Of a stretch of DNA of 64,000 nucleotides, positions 52,756-61,922 are shown in pieces. Within the stretch, counting starts at the first letter, position 1; the number at the start of each line of letters is the position of its first letter. The stretch lies in the NCBI RefSeq assembly GCF_019645835.1, contig NZ_CP080998.1, forward strand, positions 2,852,001 through 2,916,000, written 5' to 3'. The DNA comes from Mycolicibacterium holsaticum DSM 44478 = JCM 12374. Lineage in GTDB: Bacteria > Actinomycetota > Actinomycetes > Mycobacteriales > Mycobacteriaceae. The notes beneath the pieces were generated by a model, which made no database searches, had not been told where the DNA came from, and worked only from the letters and a program-made list of their open reading frames with translations. A program made the position numbers and the translations under genes.

Positions 52756-53412
52756 TCAGAACGGCGGAAGCGCGTCCGAGGTCATCTCGTAGAGGGACAG
52801 CGGGAACTGCTCGCTGAGTTCGGAGACCGTGTGGCTGGCGAACCGGTTGATGTCGTACCACCAGTCGACGTGCACGTCACCGGCGGTGCGATACACCCGG
52901 ACCTCCAACATGTGGCCGAGGGCCGAGGGCGTCTCCTGGACGGGTTCGGTGCCCTCGGGCACCTCACCGATGAAGTTGAAGTACACCTCCGAGGGCGCCG
53001 TCGAGTCGCTTTCCGCACCTGCCGCCAGTGCGCGGTGCACCGCAGCCAGCACCTCGGTGGAGTTCATCTGCCGGGCAGTCGCGCAGGTCAGCGGAACGGC
53101 GTCGAGAAGCGGGCCGCGCCCGTTTGCCACGTCGACCGCGACCAGGCCGTCGCCGAGGGTTCGGGCGATGGTCCTGCTCAGCGCTCCCAGCAGGATCTCG
53201 TCGGAGGGCAGACCGAGCCATTCGGTGGCGCCGTCCAACTCAGCCGTCAGCTCGGCGCTGGCAGGTGTGGACAGTTTGGCCATACCGACCGGACTGTTCG
53301 GGTCTGTGATCTTCGCGATCTCGTAGTCGGCGATCCTGACCGTTGCTAGAGCAAAATCGCCGAGGGGATGCCGAACCTCTTTCGTCGGCGTACCCACAGA
53401 GGGAGCAACCAT
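52756..53412 (-). CDS. condensation-domain C-terminal-half-like protein
   Basis: A 218-residue protein that resembles only the C-terminal subdomain of NRPS condensation/acyltransferase proteins. SDEILLGALSRTIARTLGDGLVAVDVANGRGP (70-101) recalls the ExxLLxALxxxL/GHGR region. SEVYFNFIGEVPE (141-153) recalls the FNYLG motif, and VHVDWWYDINRFASHTVSELSEQFP (180-204) is the typical LxWWYDxxRF end. The catalytic HHxxxDG motif of the N-terminal half is absent, so enzyme activity is doubtful; a scaffolding or partner role is possible. The ATG at 53412 lies 6 nt after TATCTT (53424-53419), a likely leaderless start. It is divergent from the HTH gene. Confidence 0.75.
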   Translation of the reverse strand: MVAPSVGTPTKEVRHPLGDFALATVRIADYEIAKITDPNSPVGMAKLSTPASAELTAELDGATEWLGLPSDEILLGALSRTIARTLGDGLVAVDVANGRGPLLDAVPLTCATARQMNSTEVLAAVHRALAAGAESDSTAPSEVYFNFIGEVPEGTEPVQETPSALGHMLEVRVYRTAGDVHVDWWYDINRFASHTVSELSEQFPLSLYEMTSDALPPF

Positions 53413-53433
53413 GGGAACAAGATAGCCCACATG

Positions 53434-53458
53434 TCCCAAATATGGGAGATGCCTCCCA
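53434..53458. promoter_or_regulatory. interlocking palindromes upstream of the condensation-like gene
   Basis: Three half-sites, TCCCA (53434-53438), TGGGAG (53443-53448) and CTCCCA (53453-53458), are each separated by 4 bp, so the middle half-site pairs with both neighbours. They lie 10-35 bp beyond the -10 of the condensation-like gene, in the divergent gap with the HTH gene. A cooperative regulator site is likely; the HTH protein is the obvious candidate. Confidence 0.6.
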
Positions 53459-53511
53459 AAACTGTGACGGCAGTGTCAATTAAGGCAACCATTTGTAGTT
53501 TGCGGATGGCA

Positions 53512-53524
53512 CTGCCCAAGGCAG
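53512..53524. promoter_or_regulatory. palindrome upstream of the small HTH gene
   Basis: CTGCC-CAA-GGCAG is a perfect 13-bp inverted repeat that ends 17 bp before the HTH gene ATG and just before a TAAGGT -10-like box (53536-53541). It may be an operator for autoregulation. Confidence 0.5.
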
Positions 53525-53541
53525 GAAGATTGGTTTAAGGT

Positions 53542-53910
53542 ATGAGGGTGCCACGTACCGACGAGAACGGCAGACAGCTAAAAGCCCTGCTCGATTATCT
53601 CCTGGACGGCGATGTCGAGGCCAAGGACATCTACGACGCGCTGGGAACGTCGAGCAGCACGTATTACCGGCGTATCAAGGAATCCGACTATCCGGACGCC
53701 GAAGAGCTGCGGCGGGTTTCGGACAGGTTCGGCCTCAGTTATCCCGATCTGCAAATCAGATTCGGATTGATGAGCAGGCAAGAAGTTTGGAATTACGTGG
53801 AGTCCCCGGCATTCACGGTCACCGCTGTCCGGGAAACGAAAACCATCCGCACGTCGCGTCCCCCCAAACTGTCTGAGCTCAAGCCGCGCAGCGACGCACC
53901 CCCGCTCTAG
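53542..53910 (+). CDS. small helix-turn-helix DNA-binding protein
   Basis: A 122-residue protein with an HTH of the XRE-like kind at about residues 20-62: LLDGDVEAKDIYDALGTSSSTYYRRIKESDYPDAEELRRVSDRFG. The C-terminal part is basic and proline-rich (KTIRTSRPPKLSELKPRSD). TAAGGT ends 6 nt before an in-frame GTG at 53548, which could be a leaderless start; I keep the ATG at 53542. It is divergent from the condensation-like gene and is followed by a membrane protein gene. A local repressor role is inferred from the palindromes nearby. Confidence 0.75.
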   Translation: MRVPRTDENGRQLKALLDYLLDGDVEAKDIYDALGTSSSTYYRRIKESDYPDAEELRRVSDRFGLSYPDLQIRFGLMSRQEVWNYVESPAFTVTAVRETKTIRTSRPPKLSELKPRSDAPPL

Positions 53911-53913
53911 CCC

Positions 53914-53919
53914 TATACT
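53914..53919 (+). promoter_or_regulatory. -10 box of the seven-TM membrane protein gene
   Basis: TATACT just after the HTH gene stop is a near-consensus -10; GAAGG at 53941-53945 is a plausible ribosome site for the ATG at 53954. The membrane gene therefore probably has its own promoter. Confidence 0.6.
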
Positions 53920-53953
53920 TTGCTGAGTACACCGCGGCTCGAAGGCGACATCA

Positions 53954-54691
53954 ATGGCTCTGGCAACGCTCATCGGGATCACGCTTTGCTGTATCGCGTG
54001 GAGCCTGTGGATTAGGCGCGTCACATGGTCATCGCGGTGGGAGTTTGCGGCAACCCTCAACATCGCTTTGCAGGGTGGTGCCGTCGTGCTGATGTCACCG
54101 TGGGCCTCCGACACCGTCGGCGTCGCGCTGCACGCACTCACCGGCAAATACAACCTCGAGGACTACCTCGGCCACGACCTCTATATCGTCGCCGCCTCCG
54201 CGGTGGTCTACAACACCCTGGGCCGGCTGCAAGATGACCATGACCTGCAGCGGTCGTTCAAGCAATACGTCGAGTTGCCCGCGACCTTGTGCATCCCGCT
54301 GCTGCTGGTCACGTTCACGCTCGGCAACGGCGCCAAGATCTACAAGCCGGACTTCTTCACGGTGCCCACCGACTTCTGGCTCAACATGTACTGGCTGCTG
54401 CTCTGCGCCACCCTGATCTACTTGCTGGGCTACGGCGCACGGGCGCTGCTGGTACTGCGTCAGGATCCGCGCTCGCGCAAGGTCGCCAACATCTACCTCG
54501 TCGCGTCCGCTTCGGGGGTGGCCGCCTGCCTGGCGCGGCTTGCCACGGCCTTCATCCCCCAGCTGCAGGCGTGGGACAACGGCTCTGCGATCGTGTGGGT
54601 GTTCGCGTGCGGCTGCGGTGCCGGGTTCGCGATCACCTCGGCGGAGTCGTGGCGCAACAAGACCAAGTGGTTCACCAGCGTCGACCACTGA
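53954..54691 (+). CDS. seven-TM membrane protein of unknown function
   Basis: A 245-residue protein with about seven membrane segments, near residues 1-20, 28-48, 72-95, 108-130, 145-172, 178-203 and 210-232. The loop between TM3 and TM4 is NTLGRLQDDHDLQRSFKQYVE, and the C-terminal tail is short (ESWRNKTKWFTSVDH). The architecture recalls the N-terminal half of putative transporters called MAB_1171c-like in actinobacteria, which often sit next to HTH genes. The match is by layout only. It follows the HTH gene by 43 bp with its own promoter signals. Confidence 0.7.
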   Translation: MALATLIGITLCCIAWSLWIRRVTWSSRWEFAATLNIALQGGAVVLMSPWASDTVGVALHALTGKYNLEDYLGHDLYIVAASAVVYNTLGRLQDDHDLQRSFKQYVELPATLCIPLLLVTFTLGNGAKIYKPDFFTVPTDFWLNMYWLLLCATLIYLLGYGARALLVLRQDPRSRKVANIYLVASASGVAACLARLATAFIPQLQAWDNGSAIVWVFACGCGAGFAITSAESWRNKTKWFTSVDH

Positions 54692-54694
54692 GGG

Positions 54695-55969
54695 CTAGCC
54701 GGCCACCGATTTGCGCACCGGGTAGTACGGCGCACCGAACTCGGGCACCGTCTGATATCCCCGCCTGCGGGCACGGGCCGCGTCGCGCCGGATCAACGTC
54801 CCGAGCCCTGCGAATGTGACCTGGTCGAAGACCATCCTGGTGAGCAGCCGGTTGTGCACGAAGCCGAACGACAGTCCGCTCGACGGGTCGGCCCAGCCCA
54901 CCGAACCGGCCAGCCCGGCGTGCCCGAACCCGGGCAGGAACCCCGGTGGGAACGGCACCGAGTGGTAGCCCAGATGAAAACTCAACGGCACGAAGATGTT
55001 TCGGTCCGGCCAGAACACCGGTTTCCCGGTCAGCCCCGCAACCCGCTCCCGCGAGAGGAATTCGGTGTCTGCGATGCGGCCACCGTTGGCGATCGCGCCG
55101 TACATCTTGGCCAGCCCCCTGGCGGTGGCCACCCCGTTGGCGGCTGGGATCTCGGCGTCCAGGAACGGGATGTCGCCCTGCACGACGGCCTTCATGCCCG
55201 GGAAGTACATCGAGCCGAACATGCCCGAGATGCCCAGCGCCGCGACCCGCGGCGCGATGAAGTTGAAGATCGGGTTGGCCAGCGAGCCCTGCGGCGCCAG
55301 AATCTGCGCGGCGCGGGTGGGCGCCTCGGCCGGCGGCCGGCCCAGGTGCAGCCCGTCGGTGTTGAGCGGCTCGGCGAGTTCCTCGCGGATCAGGTCGCGC
55401 ATCCCCTTGCCGGTGACGGCGCGCCCCAGCCCGGACATCAGCCAGCCGTAGGTCAGCGCGTGATAGGCCTGGTGGCCGTACAGCAGCCGATTCACCGGCG
55501 CGGCGGCGACCCGCTGCTCCATCGCCTGGTGGCTGAGCAACTCGGCCTTGGTGCAGCCGTTGAGGTGGGACAGCCCGGCGCGGTGCTGCATCACCTCGCG
55601 CACCGTGATGGCGCCCTTGCCGTTGGCGCCGAACTCCGGCCAGTATTCGGCGACCGGCCTGTCGTAGTCGATCAGCCCGCGGTCGGCCAGCCGGTGTATG
55701 ACGGTCGAGGCCATGCCTTTGGTGACCGAGAAGACCATGGCGCCGGTGTCGGCGGTCCAGTACTCGGTGCCGCGCCGGTCGGAGTATCCGGTCCACACGT
55801 CGACGACGGGCTCGCCGTGCAGGCAGACCGACAGGGCGCCACCGCCGAACCGGCGCCCGGGGAACAGTTGCGCGAAGGCGCGCAGGCTGCAACCGAAGTT
55901 CGCATCCGCAGCGCCCTGGACACCGTGCGGGAGCGCGGCGCTGCGCTCCCGATTATTGACGTACGCCAC
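54695..55969 (-). CDS. lipL: serine beta-lactamase-fold esterase
   Basis: A 424-residue protein of the beta-lactamase/class C-like esterase family that closely resembles M. tuberculosis LipL (Rv1497). The catalytic SxxK is Ser81-Lys84 in MVFSVTKGMAS; Tyr174 in LTYGWLMSG is the YxN-type equivalent; a GxG-like region near FGHAGLAGSVGW completes the site. There is no signal peptide. The GTG at 55969 (VAYVNNRERS) is the start. It lies 59 bp downstream of meaB on the same strand. Confidence 0.92.
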   Translation of the reverse strand: MAYVNNRERSAALPHGVQGAADANFGCSLRAFAQLFPGRRFGGGALSVCLHGEPVVDVWTGYSDRRGTEYWTADTGAMVFSVTKGMASTVIHRLADRGLIDYDRPVAEYWPEFGANGKGAITVREVMQHRAGLSHLNGCTKAELLSHQAMEQRVAAAPVNRLLYGHQAYHALTYGWLMSGLGRAVTGKGMRDLIREELAEPLNTDGLHLGRPPAEAPTRAAQILAPQGSLANPIFNFIAPRVAALGISGMFGSMYFPGMKAVVQGDIPFLDAEIPAANGVATARGLAKMYGAIANGGRIADTEFLSRERVAGLTGKPVFWPDRNIFVPLSFHLGYHSVPFPPGFLPGFGHAGLAGSVGWADPSSGLSFGFVHNRLLTRMVFDQVTFAGLGTLIRRDAARARRRGYQTVPEFGAPYYPVRKSVAG

Positions 55970-56028
55970 AATGTATTGAATTTACCTGGTGGGCTGGCAA
56001 ATAAACCAGGCGTTACCCATTCGTTAGG

Positions 56029-57003
56029 TCAGCGCAGTTCAGCGGCATCCAGAAGCTGTTGCGCAGCAAGCGCAGGGGTCAGCTCGCCGGACCTGACCTG
56101 ACGCTCGACCTCGCCGCGGATTTCCTTTACTGCCGGATGGGACAGCACACGGTCCAGCACGGCATCCCGCACCATCGACCAGGTCCAGTCCACCTGCTGG
56201 TCGCGCCGGCGCGCCTCGAACTGGCCCGCATCGGTGAGCACCTGGCGGTGCTTGAGCACCGTCTCCCACAACTCGGCGAGACCGACGCCTTCCAGCGCGC
56301 TCATCGTGAGCACCGGCGGCCGCCAGAGCGTCTCGCCCGGATAGATCAGCCGGATGGCCTGGCTGAGCTCGCGGGCGGCCATGCGGGCCTCCACCGCATG
56401 CTCGCCGTCGGCCTTGTTCACCACGACGACGTCGGCGAGTTCCAGGACGCCTTTCTTGATGCCCTGCAACTGATCTCCGGTGCGGGCCAGGGTCAGGAAC
56501 ACGAAGGTGTCCACCATGTCGGCGACGGTCACCTCGGACTGACCCACCCCGACGGTCTCGACCAGGATCACGTCGAAGCCGGCGGCCTCCAGCAGCACGA
56601 TGGTCTCCCGGGTGGCCTTGGCGACCCCGCCCAGCGTGCCCGACGTCGGCGACGGGCGGATGTATGCGTCGGGGTGCACCGCCAGCCGCGCCATCCGGGT
56701 CTTGTCGCCCAGAATCGATCCGCCGGTGCGGGTGGACGACGGGTCGACGGCCAGCACCGCGACGCGATGACCCTGCTCGATGAGGTACATGCCCAGCGCC
56801 TCGATCGTCGTCGACTTCCCGACGCCGGGCACCCCGGTGATGCCGACGCGCATGGCGTGGCCGGCTTTCGGCGTCAGCTCGAGCAGCAGTTGCTGGGCCT
56901 GCTGCCGATGATCGGCCCGGGTCGATTCCACCAGGGTGATCGCCTTGGCCAGCGCGGCGCGATCCCCCTCGGAAATTCCCGACGCAAGCTTGGTGGCGAC
57001 CAT
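56029..57003 (-). CDS. meaB: methylmalonyl-CoA mutase-associated GTPase
   Basis: MeaB (324 residues) is a G3E-type GTPase chaperone that protects and reloads the B12 cofactor of methylmalonyl-CoA mutase. Walker A is GITGVPGVGKSTTIEALG, with DPSSTRTGGSILGDKTRM, VETVGVGQSEV and VVVNKADGEH (NKxD) following. The ATG at 57003 directly abuts the mutB stop. It follows mutA-mutB as in M. tuberculosis (Rv1496). Confidence 0.96.
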   Translation of the reverse strand: MVATKLASGISEGDRAALAKAITLVESTRADHRQQAQQLLLELTPKAGHAMRVGITGVPGVGKSTTIEALGMYLIEQGHRVAVLAVDPSSTRTGGSILGDKTRMARLAVHPDAYIRPSPTSGTLGGVAKATRETIVLLEAAGFDVILVETVGVGQSEVTVADMVDTFVFLTLARTGDQLQGIKKGVLELADVVVVNKADGEHAVEARMAARELSQAIRLIYPGETLWRPPVLTMSALEGVGLAELWETVLKHRQVLTDAGQFEARRRDQQVDWTWSMVRDAVLDRVLSHPAVKEIRGEVERQVRSGELTPALAAQQLLDAAELR

Positions 57004-59262
57004 TTAGCTCAGCTGGTATCCCAACCGCTCGGCCAGCTTGTTCAGCAGGCCGATCGCGGCGTCGGCGATCACGGTGCCGGGCGGGAAGATCGCCGTCGCG
57101 CCGGCGGCGTACAGCTCGTCGAAATCCCCGGGCGGGATCACCCCGCCGACCACGATCATGATGTCGGGCCGGCCGACCTCGGCCAGCGCCTCGCGCAACG
57201 CGGGCACCAGCGTGAGGTGCCCGGCGGCCAGCGACGACACCCCGACCACGTGCACGTCGTTGTCGGCGGCCTGGCGCGCCACCTCTTCCGGGGTGGAGAA
57301 CAGCGAGCCGACGTCGACGTCGAACCCGATGTCGGCGAACGCGGTTGCGATGACCTTCTGCCCGCGGTCGTGGCCGTCCTGCCCCATCTTGGCCACCAGG
57401 ATGCGCGGCCGGCGTCCGTCGGCCTCGGCGAACTTCTGCACCAACTCGCTCGCGCTTGAGATGTTGCTGACCTTTCCGACCTCGTCGCGGTAGACCCCGG
57501 CGATGGTACGGATTTCGGCCTGATGGCGGCCCCAAACCTTCTCCAACGCGTCGGAAATCTCCCCGACGGTGGCCTTCGCGCGGGCGGCGTTGACGGCGAG
57601 CTCGAGCAGGTTTCCTTCCGATTCCGCGGCGCGGCTCAACGCCGCCAGCGCGGCGTCGACGGCACCCTGGTCGCGGTCGGCCCGCAGCTGCTCCAGCTTG
57701 GCGAGCTGCTCGGCGCGCACCCTGCTGTTCTCGACCTTGAGCACCTCGATCTCTTGGTCGGTGCCATCACCGGTGGCGACCTGGTACTTGTTGACGCCGA
57801 TCACCGGTTGGGCGCCGGAGTCGATGCGCGCCTGGGTGCGTGCGGCCGCCTCCTCGATGCGCAGCTTGGGGATGCCGTCGCTGATCGCCTGGGCCATCCC
57901 GCCATGTTCGTCGACCTCACGGAGGTGTTCGCGGACCTTGTCCACGAGCGCCTGGGTCAGCGACTCGACGTAGTAGGAGCCGCCCCACGGGTCGATCGGC
58001 CGGGTGGTGCCGGACTCCTGGGCCAACAGCAGCTGCGTATTGCGGGCGATGCGCGCGGAGAAGTCCGTCGGCAGCGCCAGCGCCTCGTCGAGCGCGTTGG
58101 TGTGCAGCGACTGGGTATGACCCTGCGTGGCCGCCATCGCCTCGATGCAGGTGCGGGCGACGTTGTTGAACGGGTCCTGCGCGGTCAACGACCAGCCCGA
58201 GGTCTGCGAATGTGTGCGCAATGACCTGGATTTCGGGTTCTTGGGTTCGAACTGCGCGACCAACTCGCTCCACAGCAGCCGGCCGGCGCGCAGCTTGGCC
58301 ACCTCCATGAAGAAGTTCATGCCGATGCCCCAGAAGAACGACAGCCGCGGCGCGAACTTGTCGATGTCCAGGCCGGCTTCCAGGCCGGCCTTGATGTACT
58401 CCACCCCGTCGGCCAGCGTGTACGCCAGCTCGAGATCCGCTGTCGCGCCGGCCTCTTGGATGTGATAGCCGGAGATCGAGATCGAGTTGAACTTGGGCAT
58501 CTTCACGCTGGTGTAGCCGAAGATGTCGGAGATGATCCGCATCGACGCCTTGGGCGGATAGATGTAGGTGTTGCGGACCATGAACTCTTTGAGGATGTCG
58601 TTCTGAATGGTCCCGGCCAGCTTCTCCGGCGGCACGCCCTGCTCCTCGGCGGCCACCACGTACAGCGCCAGGATCGGCAGCACCGCACCGTTCATGGTCA
58701 TCGACACCGAAACCGTCGACAGGTCGATACCGTCGAACAGCTGGCGCATGTCCAGAATGGAATCGATTGCCACACCGGCCATTCCGACATCACCCTGCAC
58801 CCGGGGATGGTCGCTGTCGTAGCCGCGGTGGGTGGCCAGATCGAAGGCCACCGACAGGCCCTTCTGGCCGGCAGCCAGGTTGCGCCGGTAGAACGCGTTG
58901 GATTCGGCGGCGGTGGAGAAGCCGGCGTACTGCCGGATGGTCCACGGCTGGTTGACGTACATCGTCGGGTACGGCCCGCGGATGTAGGGCGGTTCGCCGG
59001 GAAAGGTGTCCAGCGGATATCCGGCGCCGACGGTCGCGTCGCGGTCGGCGCCGACGTAGACCGGCTTGACGTCGATGCCCTCCGGGGTGTTCCAGGTCAG
59101 CTGTTCGGCGGCGTAGCCGTGGGCGGCGGCCGCGGCGTCGATGTGGGCCGCCACGTCGGTCTGCGTCGGCGGCTCCGATGTCCGGTCGGCGCGCAACGGC
59201 ACGTCGGCGAAGCTTGCGATATCCGCCCCGGCTGCTTTTCCTGCGACGTCGTTGACAGTCAT
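57004..59262 (-). CDS. mutB: methylmalonyl-CoA mutase large subunit
   Basis: MutB (752 residues) is the catalytic B12-dependent subunit that interconverts methylmalonyl-CoA and succinyl-CoA. The N-terminal barrel shows [29 protein letters not shown] and [21 protein letters not shown]. The C-terminal B12 domain has [24 protein letters not shown], the DxHxxG cobalt-ligand motif. It starts one base after the mutA stop and abuts meaB. Confidence 0.97.
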   Translation of the reverse strand: MTVNDVAGKAAGADIASFADVPLRADRTSEPPTQTDVAAHIDAAAAAHGYAAEQLTWNTPEGIDVKPVYVGADRDATVGAGYPLDTFPGEPPYIRGPYPTMYVNQPWTIRQYAGFSTAAESNAFYRRNLAAGQKGLSVAFDLATHRGYDSDHPRVQGDVGMAGVAIDSILDMRQLFDGIDLSTVSVSMTMNGAVLPILALYVVAAEEQGVPPEKLAGTIQNDILKEFMVRNTYIYPPKASMRIISDIFGYTSVKMPKFNSISISGYHIQEAGATADLELAYTLADGVEYIKAGLEAGLDIDKFAPRLSFFWGIGMNFFMEVAKLRAGRLLWSELVAQFEPKNPKSRSLRTHSQTSGWSLTAQDPFNNVARTCIEAMAATQGHTQSLHTNALDEALALPTDFSARIARNTQLLLAQESGTTRPIDPWGGSYYVESLTQALVDKVREHLREVDEHGGMAQAISDGIPKLRIEEAAARTQARIDSGAQPVIGVNKYQVATGDGTDQEIEVLKVENSRVRAEQLAKLEQLRADRDQGAVDAALAALSRAAESEGNLLELAVNAARAKATVGEISDALEKVWGRHQAEIRTIAGVYRDEVGKVSNISSASELVQKFAEADGRRPRILVAKMGQDGHDRGQKVIATAFADIGFDVDVGSLFSTPEEVARQAADNDVHVVGVSSLAAGHLTLVPALREALAEVGRPDIMIVVGGVIPPGDFDELYAAGATAIFPPGTVIADAAIGLLNKLAERLGYQLS

Positions 59263-59263
59263 C

Positions 59264-61078
59264 TCAGGCCCCCAATCTGGTGAGCAGGTCCGACAGCACG
59301 CCGACCGCGTCGATCTTCGCGGTCAGATAGCCGTCCGGTTTCGAATCCGCCTCGGCGACCGCCTTTTCCGGGCCGGCGAGCAGCACGTGTGAGACACCGG
59401 CTTTGCGGGCCGCTTCGACGGCCGCCGACGCCTCGGCCGCGTACCGCGCGTCGGTGCCGCAGATCACCGCCACCGTGGCCGGTTTCGCGTCGTCGGCGTC
59501 CGTGACGGCTTCGATACCGCCGGAGGCCAACAGGTTGGTCGCGAACGTGGTGCGGACGTTGTGCTCGGCCAGCGGCCCGAGCGGAAGCAGCCGGGCTTGC
59601 GGCCTGGCCCCGGTCCTCTCGAGGAACGCATCGGAGCGGTCGCGCAGCGCCTCGAACCCGGCGGCATAGCGGGCCACATCGGCCAGCGCCTCCCCGTGCG
59701 GCAGCGGCGGTTCGGCGAGGTTGGGGTATTCGTTGACCCCGGTGATCGCGGTCCGACGGTGCGCGATGTCCGCGGCACGGCGCTGGGCCACCTCGGCGAT
59801 CCGGTCGACGACGTGATCGCGGGCGGTCTGGAAGCCGCCGCGGGATTCGATGTCCTGGAACTGTTTCCACGCCTGTTCGGCCAGTTGGTCGGTGAGGTCC
59901 TCGACGTACCAGGAGCCGCCCGCGGGGTCGAGCACGCGGCCGACGTGCGACTCCTCGATGAGCAGAAGCTGGGTGTTTCTGGCGATGCGGCGGGCGAAAC
60001 TTGCCGGCGTGCCCGGGAATCCACCGTCGATGGCGATGTCGAACGGATGCACCAGCACGGTGTCGGCGCCGCCGACGCCCGCGGCGAACGCGGCCAGCGT
60101 GGTGCGCAGCATGTTCACCCAAGGATCACGCTTGGCCATCATCGGCAACGACGTCACCGCGTGCAGCGTCGCCGCGCCGTTGTCGGGCGCGCCGAGGACC
60201 TCGGCCACCCGGGCCCACAGTTGGCGCGCCGCGCGCAGTTTCGCGATCGTCATGAACTGGTCGTCGTCGGCGGCCAAGCGGAAGCTGATCTGACGCAGCG
60301 CGTCGGCGCCGGCGACACCGCCTTCGCCGAGCAGCCGCAGGTAGCTCACCGCCACGGCGATGCTGCCCGCCAGTTCCCAGGACGCATTGGCGCCGAGGTT
60401 GTGGAACGCGGGCCCGTCCACCGTGATCGCCCGCACATGCCCGTCGTGGCCGGCGACCTTGGCGGCGGTGTGCACGACGTCGGCCAGGCTCGCCGCGGGC
60501 CGGCCGCTCACTACGGCGGTCAGCGGATCGGCGCCCAGGTCCAGTGACAACCGTGAGCGTTGGTCCTCGTCGAAATCGGTCAACAGGCCCAGCACCGCGT
60601 CGGCGGCCGCGACGTAATCGGCTCCGGCGTCCAGCACCACCGGGACCAGGTCGAGGAACACACCGTCTAGAAGCCGGTCCAGATCGGTCGCGGGCACACC
60701 GTCCGGTCCGCCGATCTTGAGCACCAGGCTGCTGACCCCCTCGGTCAGCGCGAGCAGCAGCGCACCGTTCTGCTCACCGGCTGCCACCGAACCGTTGGCG
60801 GGAAAGGCCTCGGCCACCTTCCAGCCCGCCTTGACGTCGCGCAGCGCGTCACTACCGCGCACATAGGGCCACTGCCCGGGCAGCGGAAGCTCCGCGACGG
60901 CGTCGAGGCTGGTGTACAGCGGCCGGATCGGAAAGCCTTCGTATGTCGGCGAGTCCAGCAGCCGCTCCGGCTCGGCGGGCAGATCCGCGGGATCCTTGCG
61001 GGTGGTCTTTGCCAGCACACCGGCCACGGCTTCGCGCCAACGCTGGCGATCGGCTTCGATCGCACTGGATTTCTGCAC
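59264..61078 (-). CDS. mutA: methylmalonyl-CoA mutase small subunit
   Basis: MutA (604 residues) is the non-catalytic partner of MutB. It is barrel-like with [48 protein letters not shown]. It keeps a C-terminal B12-like fold, but without the DxHxxG motif (the region reads [20 protein letters not shown]), as is normal for small subunits. The GTG at 61078 ([12 protein letters not shown]) starts mutA-mutB-meaB, and the TVP38-type gene is divergent 104 bp away. Confidence 0.95.
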   Translation of the reverse strand: MQKSSAIEADRQRWREAVAGVLAKTTRKDPADLPAEPERLLDSPTYEGFPIRPLYTSLDAVAELPLPGQWPYVRGSDALRDVKAGWKVAEAFPANGSVAAGEQNGALLLALTEGVSSLVLKIGGPDGVPATDLDRLLDGVFLDLVPVVLDAGADYVAAADAVLGLLTDFDEDQRSRLSLDLGADPLTAVVSGRPAASLADVVHTAAKVAGHDGHVRAITVDGPAFHNLGANASWELAGSIAVAVSYLRLLGEGGVAGADALRQISFRLAADDDQFMTIAKLRAARQLWARVAEVLGAPDNGAATLHAVTSLPMMAKRDPWVNMLRTTLAAFAAGVGGADTVLVHPFDIAIDGGFPGTPASFARRIARNTQLLLIEESHVGRVLDPAGGSWYVEDLTDQLAEQAWKQFQDIESRGGFQTARDHVVDRIAEVAQRRAADIAHRRTAITGVNEYPNLAEPPLPHGEALADVARYAAGFEALRDRSDAFLERTGARPQARLLPLGPLAEHNVRTTFATNLLASGGIEAVTDADDAKPATVAVICGTDARYAAEASAAVEAARKAGVSHVLLAGPEKAVAEADSKPDGYLTAKIDAVGVLSDLLTRLGA

Positions 61079-61182
61079 GCCATCAGGCTAAATGATCGCC
61101 CTTACACCGTTGTCCGCCGGGCAGCCGACTTGCGCCCGCGCCGACCCGCGGATCGGGGTGGCGTTCCGTACCCTAGGTAGGC

Positions 61183-61902
61183 GTGAACACCGTCGTCAGC
61201 ACACTGCGCGCGGTCCGCGCTGCGACGATCGCCACGGCGACGAGCCTGTCCCGGCGACGCGTCTTCACCATCGTCACCGCGACTGTGATCCTCGTCGCAG
61301 TCGCGGTGCTCGTGCCGGTGCCGACGGCGATCCAGTTGCGCGACTGGGCCACCTCGGTCGGCCCCTGGTTTCCGCTGGCGTTCCTCGGTGCGCACATCGT
61401 CGCGACGGTGTTCCCGTTTCCGCGCACGGCGTTCACCTTGGCCGCGGGCCTGCTCTTCGGGCCGGTGATGGGCATTCCGTTGGCGGTGGTGGCCGCCACC
61501 GTCAGCGCCGTCATCGCTTTGCTGCTGGTCCGCGCCGTCGGGTGGCAACTGAACCGCTTGGTGCACCATCCCCGCGTCGACTCGCTGGACGCGCGGCTGC
61601 GACAACGCGGCTGGCCCACCGTGGTGTCGATGAGGTTGATCCCCGCCGTGCCGTTCTCGGTGCTGAACTACGCCGCAGGCGCTTCTGCGGTGCGCGCGCT
61701 GCCCTACACGCTGGCCACGTTCGTCGGGCTGCTGCCGGGGACGGCGGCCGTGGTGATTCTCGGCGACGCGCTGACCGGCAACGTCAACCCGCTGCTGGTG
61801 CTGGTGTCGGCGTGTACCGCCAGTGTCGGCATCGCCGGGCTGGTGTACGAGATCCGTGCGCATCGCCGCCACCACGACCGCGAACTGACCAAATCCCTTT
61901 AG
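61183..61902 (+). CDS. TVP38/TMEM64 (DedA-like) membrane protein
   Basis: A 239-residue membrane protein like Rv1491c. It has about six segments; the central VTT-domain part includes FPFPRTAFTLAAGLLFGPVMGIPLAVVAATVSAVIALLLVRAVGW and RLIPAVPFSVLNYAAGAS, typical of the family. Lipid-related or transport roles are proposed for such proteins, not proven. TACCCT (61169-61174) precedes the GTG at 61183 by 8 nt, so a near-leaderless mRNA is likely. Confidence 0.88.
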   Translation: MNTVVSTLRAVRAATIATATSLSRRRVFTIVTATVILVAVAVLVPVPTAIQLRDWATSVGPWFPLAFLGAHIVATVFPFPRTAFTLAAGLLFGPVMGIPLAVVAATVSAVIALLLVRAVGWQLNRLVHHPRVDSLDARLRQRGWPTVVSMRLIPAVPFSVLNYAAGASAVRALPYTLATFVGLLPGTAAVVILGDALTGNVNPLLVLVSACTASVGIAGLVYEIRAHRRHHDRELTKSL

Positions 61903-61922
61903 CTGCCCGCGATTTGGGTGAC

